From: Paenibacillus radicis (ex Xue et al. 2023)
GTDB taxonomy: Bacteria > Bacillota > Bacilli > Paenibacillales > NBRC-103111
Length of the DNA stretch: 64,000 nucleotides
NCBI RefSeq assembly: GCF_024722015.1
Contig: NZ_JANQBD010000002.1
Span: 248,001 to 312,000 of the forward strand
Reading direction: 5' to 3'
Shown in pieces: positions 62,861 through 64,000 of this stretch (the first letter of the stretch is position 1; each line of letters starts with the position of its first letter). The notes under the pieces are model-generated. The model was not told the DNA's origin. It was given only the letters and a program-made list of their open reading frames with translations, and made no database searches. Both the position numbers and the translations under genes were made by a program.

Positions 62861-63763
62861 TTAATTGGTTATAGCCTGCGTTAACGCTTGTATGTACGCT
62901 TCTCCCAGCTTGGATAACGAAACATTTTTATGGGAAATCCAACCGACGTTGATTGTTTCCTCACAGTCTAAAGGTACGGGAATAATTTCATTTCCATTCA
63001 GATCGGCACTAAGGACTCCAGTCGATATGGTGTATCCGTTCAATCCGATCAGCAAATTGAAAAGCGTCGCTCTGTCATTAACACGAATACTTTTCTTATG
63101 TGTCATCGTACTAAGGATTTCTTCGGAAAAATGAAAGGAATTATACTCTCCTTGGTCAAAGGACAGATACGGATAGTTCTGAAGCTGGTCAATGGTAACG
63201 ATGGATTGCTTGGCCAGCGGGTTGTTAATACTGATAAAAATATGCGGCTTGGCCGTCAATAAGCTGTTGAATTGCAAATTTGCGCTTTTAAGCAATTTGT
63301 TGATGACCTTCCCGTTAAACTCATTCAGATATAAAATCCCGATCTCGCTGCGCATACCTTTGACATCTTCGATAATTTCATACGTTTTGGTCTCGCGCAA
63401 TGATAATTCATACTCTTCCTGGCCATATTCGCGAACCAAAGTCACAAATGCATTGACCGCAAAAGCATAATGCTGAGTGGAAACTGAAAAATGCTGCGGG
63501 GAAGGTTTAGCATTGAGGTACCGGCTTTCCAATAATTCCGCCTGCTCGACTACCTGCCGCGCGTAGCTTAAGAATTCGACACCCTCCTTAGAAAGCGATA
63601 TTCCTTTATTGGATCTTTCAAATATCGCAAGCTGCATTTCTTCTTCCAGATCTCTAATCGCGTTTGATAGGCTAGGTTGAGAAATAAACAGTTTCTTGGC
63701 AGCTTCATTAATGGATCCACAATTTGCGACTTCTATAACGTACTTTAATTGTTGTAATGTCAA
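62861..63763 (-). CDS. LysR-family transcriptional regulator
   Basis: 300 residues. Helix-turn-helix at about 1-60 (CGSINEAAKKLFISQPSLSN then AIRDLEEEM), followed by the effector-binding domain; the FSVSTQHYAFAVNAFVTLV strand-helix is typical. It starts with TTG (GGGAGG six bases upstream). No divergent neighbour is visible in the remaining 237 bp of the window, so its target is unknown. The effector is likewise unknown. Confidence 0.88.
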   Translation of the reverse strand: MTLQQLKYVIEVANCGSINEAAKKLFISQPSLSNAIRDLEEEMQLAIFERSNKGISLSKEGVEFLSYARQVVEQAELLESRYLNAKPSPQHFSVSTQHYAFAVNAFVTLVREYGQEEYELSLRETKTYEIIEDVKGMRSEIGILYLNEFNGKVINKLLKSANLQFNSLLTAKPHIFISINNPLAKQSIVTIDQLQNYPYLSFDQGEYNSFHFSEEILSTMTHKKSIRVNDRATLFNLLIGLNGYTISTGVLSADLNGNEIIPVPLDCEETINVGWISHKNVSLSKLGEAYIQALTQAITN

Positions 63764-63897
63764 TTGAATCCTCCCAATAACTTAGAATAGTTAATTGTTT
63801 AACCTCCTAGAGATGACTTATTTACACGGCTTATCTGCCGCTTGCTGTTAATATATCGCCTTTTACTTTCGACATGTCCGGTAAAAATCCTTCCATA

Positions 63898-63925
63898 TCA
63901 TTGGTCATTGGTCATTGGTCATTGG
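63898..63925. repeat. Tandem heptamer repeat (TCATTGG)x4
   Basis: Four exact copies of TCATTGG in a row in the upstream region of the LysR gene. Length may vary by slippage. No spacer structure, so not a CRISPR. Confidence 0.9.
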
Positions 63926-63968
63926 CCCCAGTCAGCCCTAGTCCCGTCAATTGCTGGATTAAAACGAA

Positions 63969-63991
63969 AGAACCGTGCAGCGCACGGCTCT
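63969..63991 (-). terminator. Terminator of a gene beyond the window end
   Basis: Stem CCGTGC/GCACGG with 3-nt loop plus flanking AGA/TCT; on the minus strand TTCTTTCGTTTT follows. It presumably ends a minus-strand gene lying to the right of 64000. Confidence 0.6.
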
Positions 63992-64000
63992 AAGACGTAT

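Noticed and set aside
63898..63925. Short tandem repeat considered as a CRISPR start
   Set aside because: Repeats are 7 bp with no spacers and there are no cas genes.

Overview
The window looks like chromosome of a low-to-mid GC, spore-former-type Firmicute, most likely a Paenibacillaceae member (Paenibacillus-like). The signs are strong GGAGG ribosome sites, frequent TTG/GTG starts, four secreted proteins with copper-amine-oxidase N-terminal (stalk) domains, ABC sugar importers of the LplA/LplB/LplC type with no dedicated ATPase, a qoxABCD quinol oxidase and a ydaO-type c-di-AMP riboswitch in front of an NlpC/P60 hydrolase. No rRNA, tRNA, CRISPR array, transposase or phage genes were seen.

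Layout. (1) 1-1959: a BTAD/AAA transcription regulator cut by the window edge. (2) 2150-10316: a five-gene central-carbon operon on the minus strand (zwf-tkt-tal-pgi-gnd, ending in a strong terminator) with a divergent LysR gene. (3) 10760-11539: a lysine-rich orphan protein. (4) 11752-25693: a large sugar or cyclitol island with a lipoprotein, two permeases, an AraC-type membrane sensor-regulator, then a catabolic operon of two Gfo/Idh/MocA dehydrogenases, three TIM-barrel isomerases, two SDR dehydrogenases and a UlaG-like lactonase. The transport and catabolic operons carry the same ~90-bp promoter module, and a 167-bp MITE-like element sits inside the catabolic operon. (5) 25909-40440: accessory genes. 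These include a serine hydrolase, stalk proteins, a TetR-controlled heterodimeric ABC exporter, GNAT, VOC and DinB proteins, a decayed FAD monooxygenase, TagA and an orphan AAA ATPase. (6) 40594-42150: a Tet(L)-like antiporter with an upstream leader peptide and attenuator, but missing the two central membrane helices. (7) 42305-46253: qoxABCD behind an FNR-like palindrome. (8) 46270-57723: small regulators, an APH(9)-like kinase, the riboswitch-controlled NlpC/P60 protein, Nudix, SelO, methyltransferase, HD hydrolase, hybrid histidine kinase and a secreted TIMP/NTR-like plus stalk protein. (9) 58083-64000: an ABC exporter, a DHA2 drug exporter, a GC-rich PrmC-like methyltransferase of probable foreign origin, a LysR regulator and several hairpins.

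How parts work together. The pentose-phosphate operon holds both the oxidative (zwf, gnd) and non-oxidative (tkt, tal) branches plus pgi, so one transcript can set NADPH and pentose supply. The sugar island appears to be a complete import-plus-oxidation module without a kinase, aldolase or glycoside hydrolase; its substrate is unknown. The duplicated promoter argues that the AraC-type regulator between the two operons drives both. Several genes (Tet(L)-like, APH-like, three exporters) form an intrinsic stress or drug-response set. All functions are inferred from sequence motifs read by eye; no database search was run.
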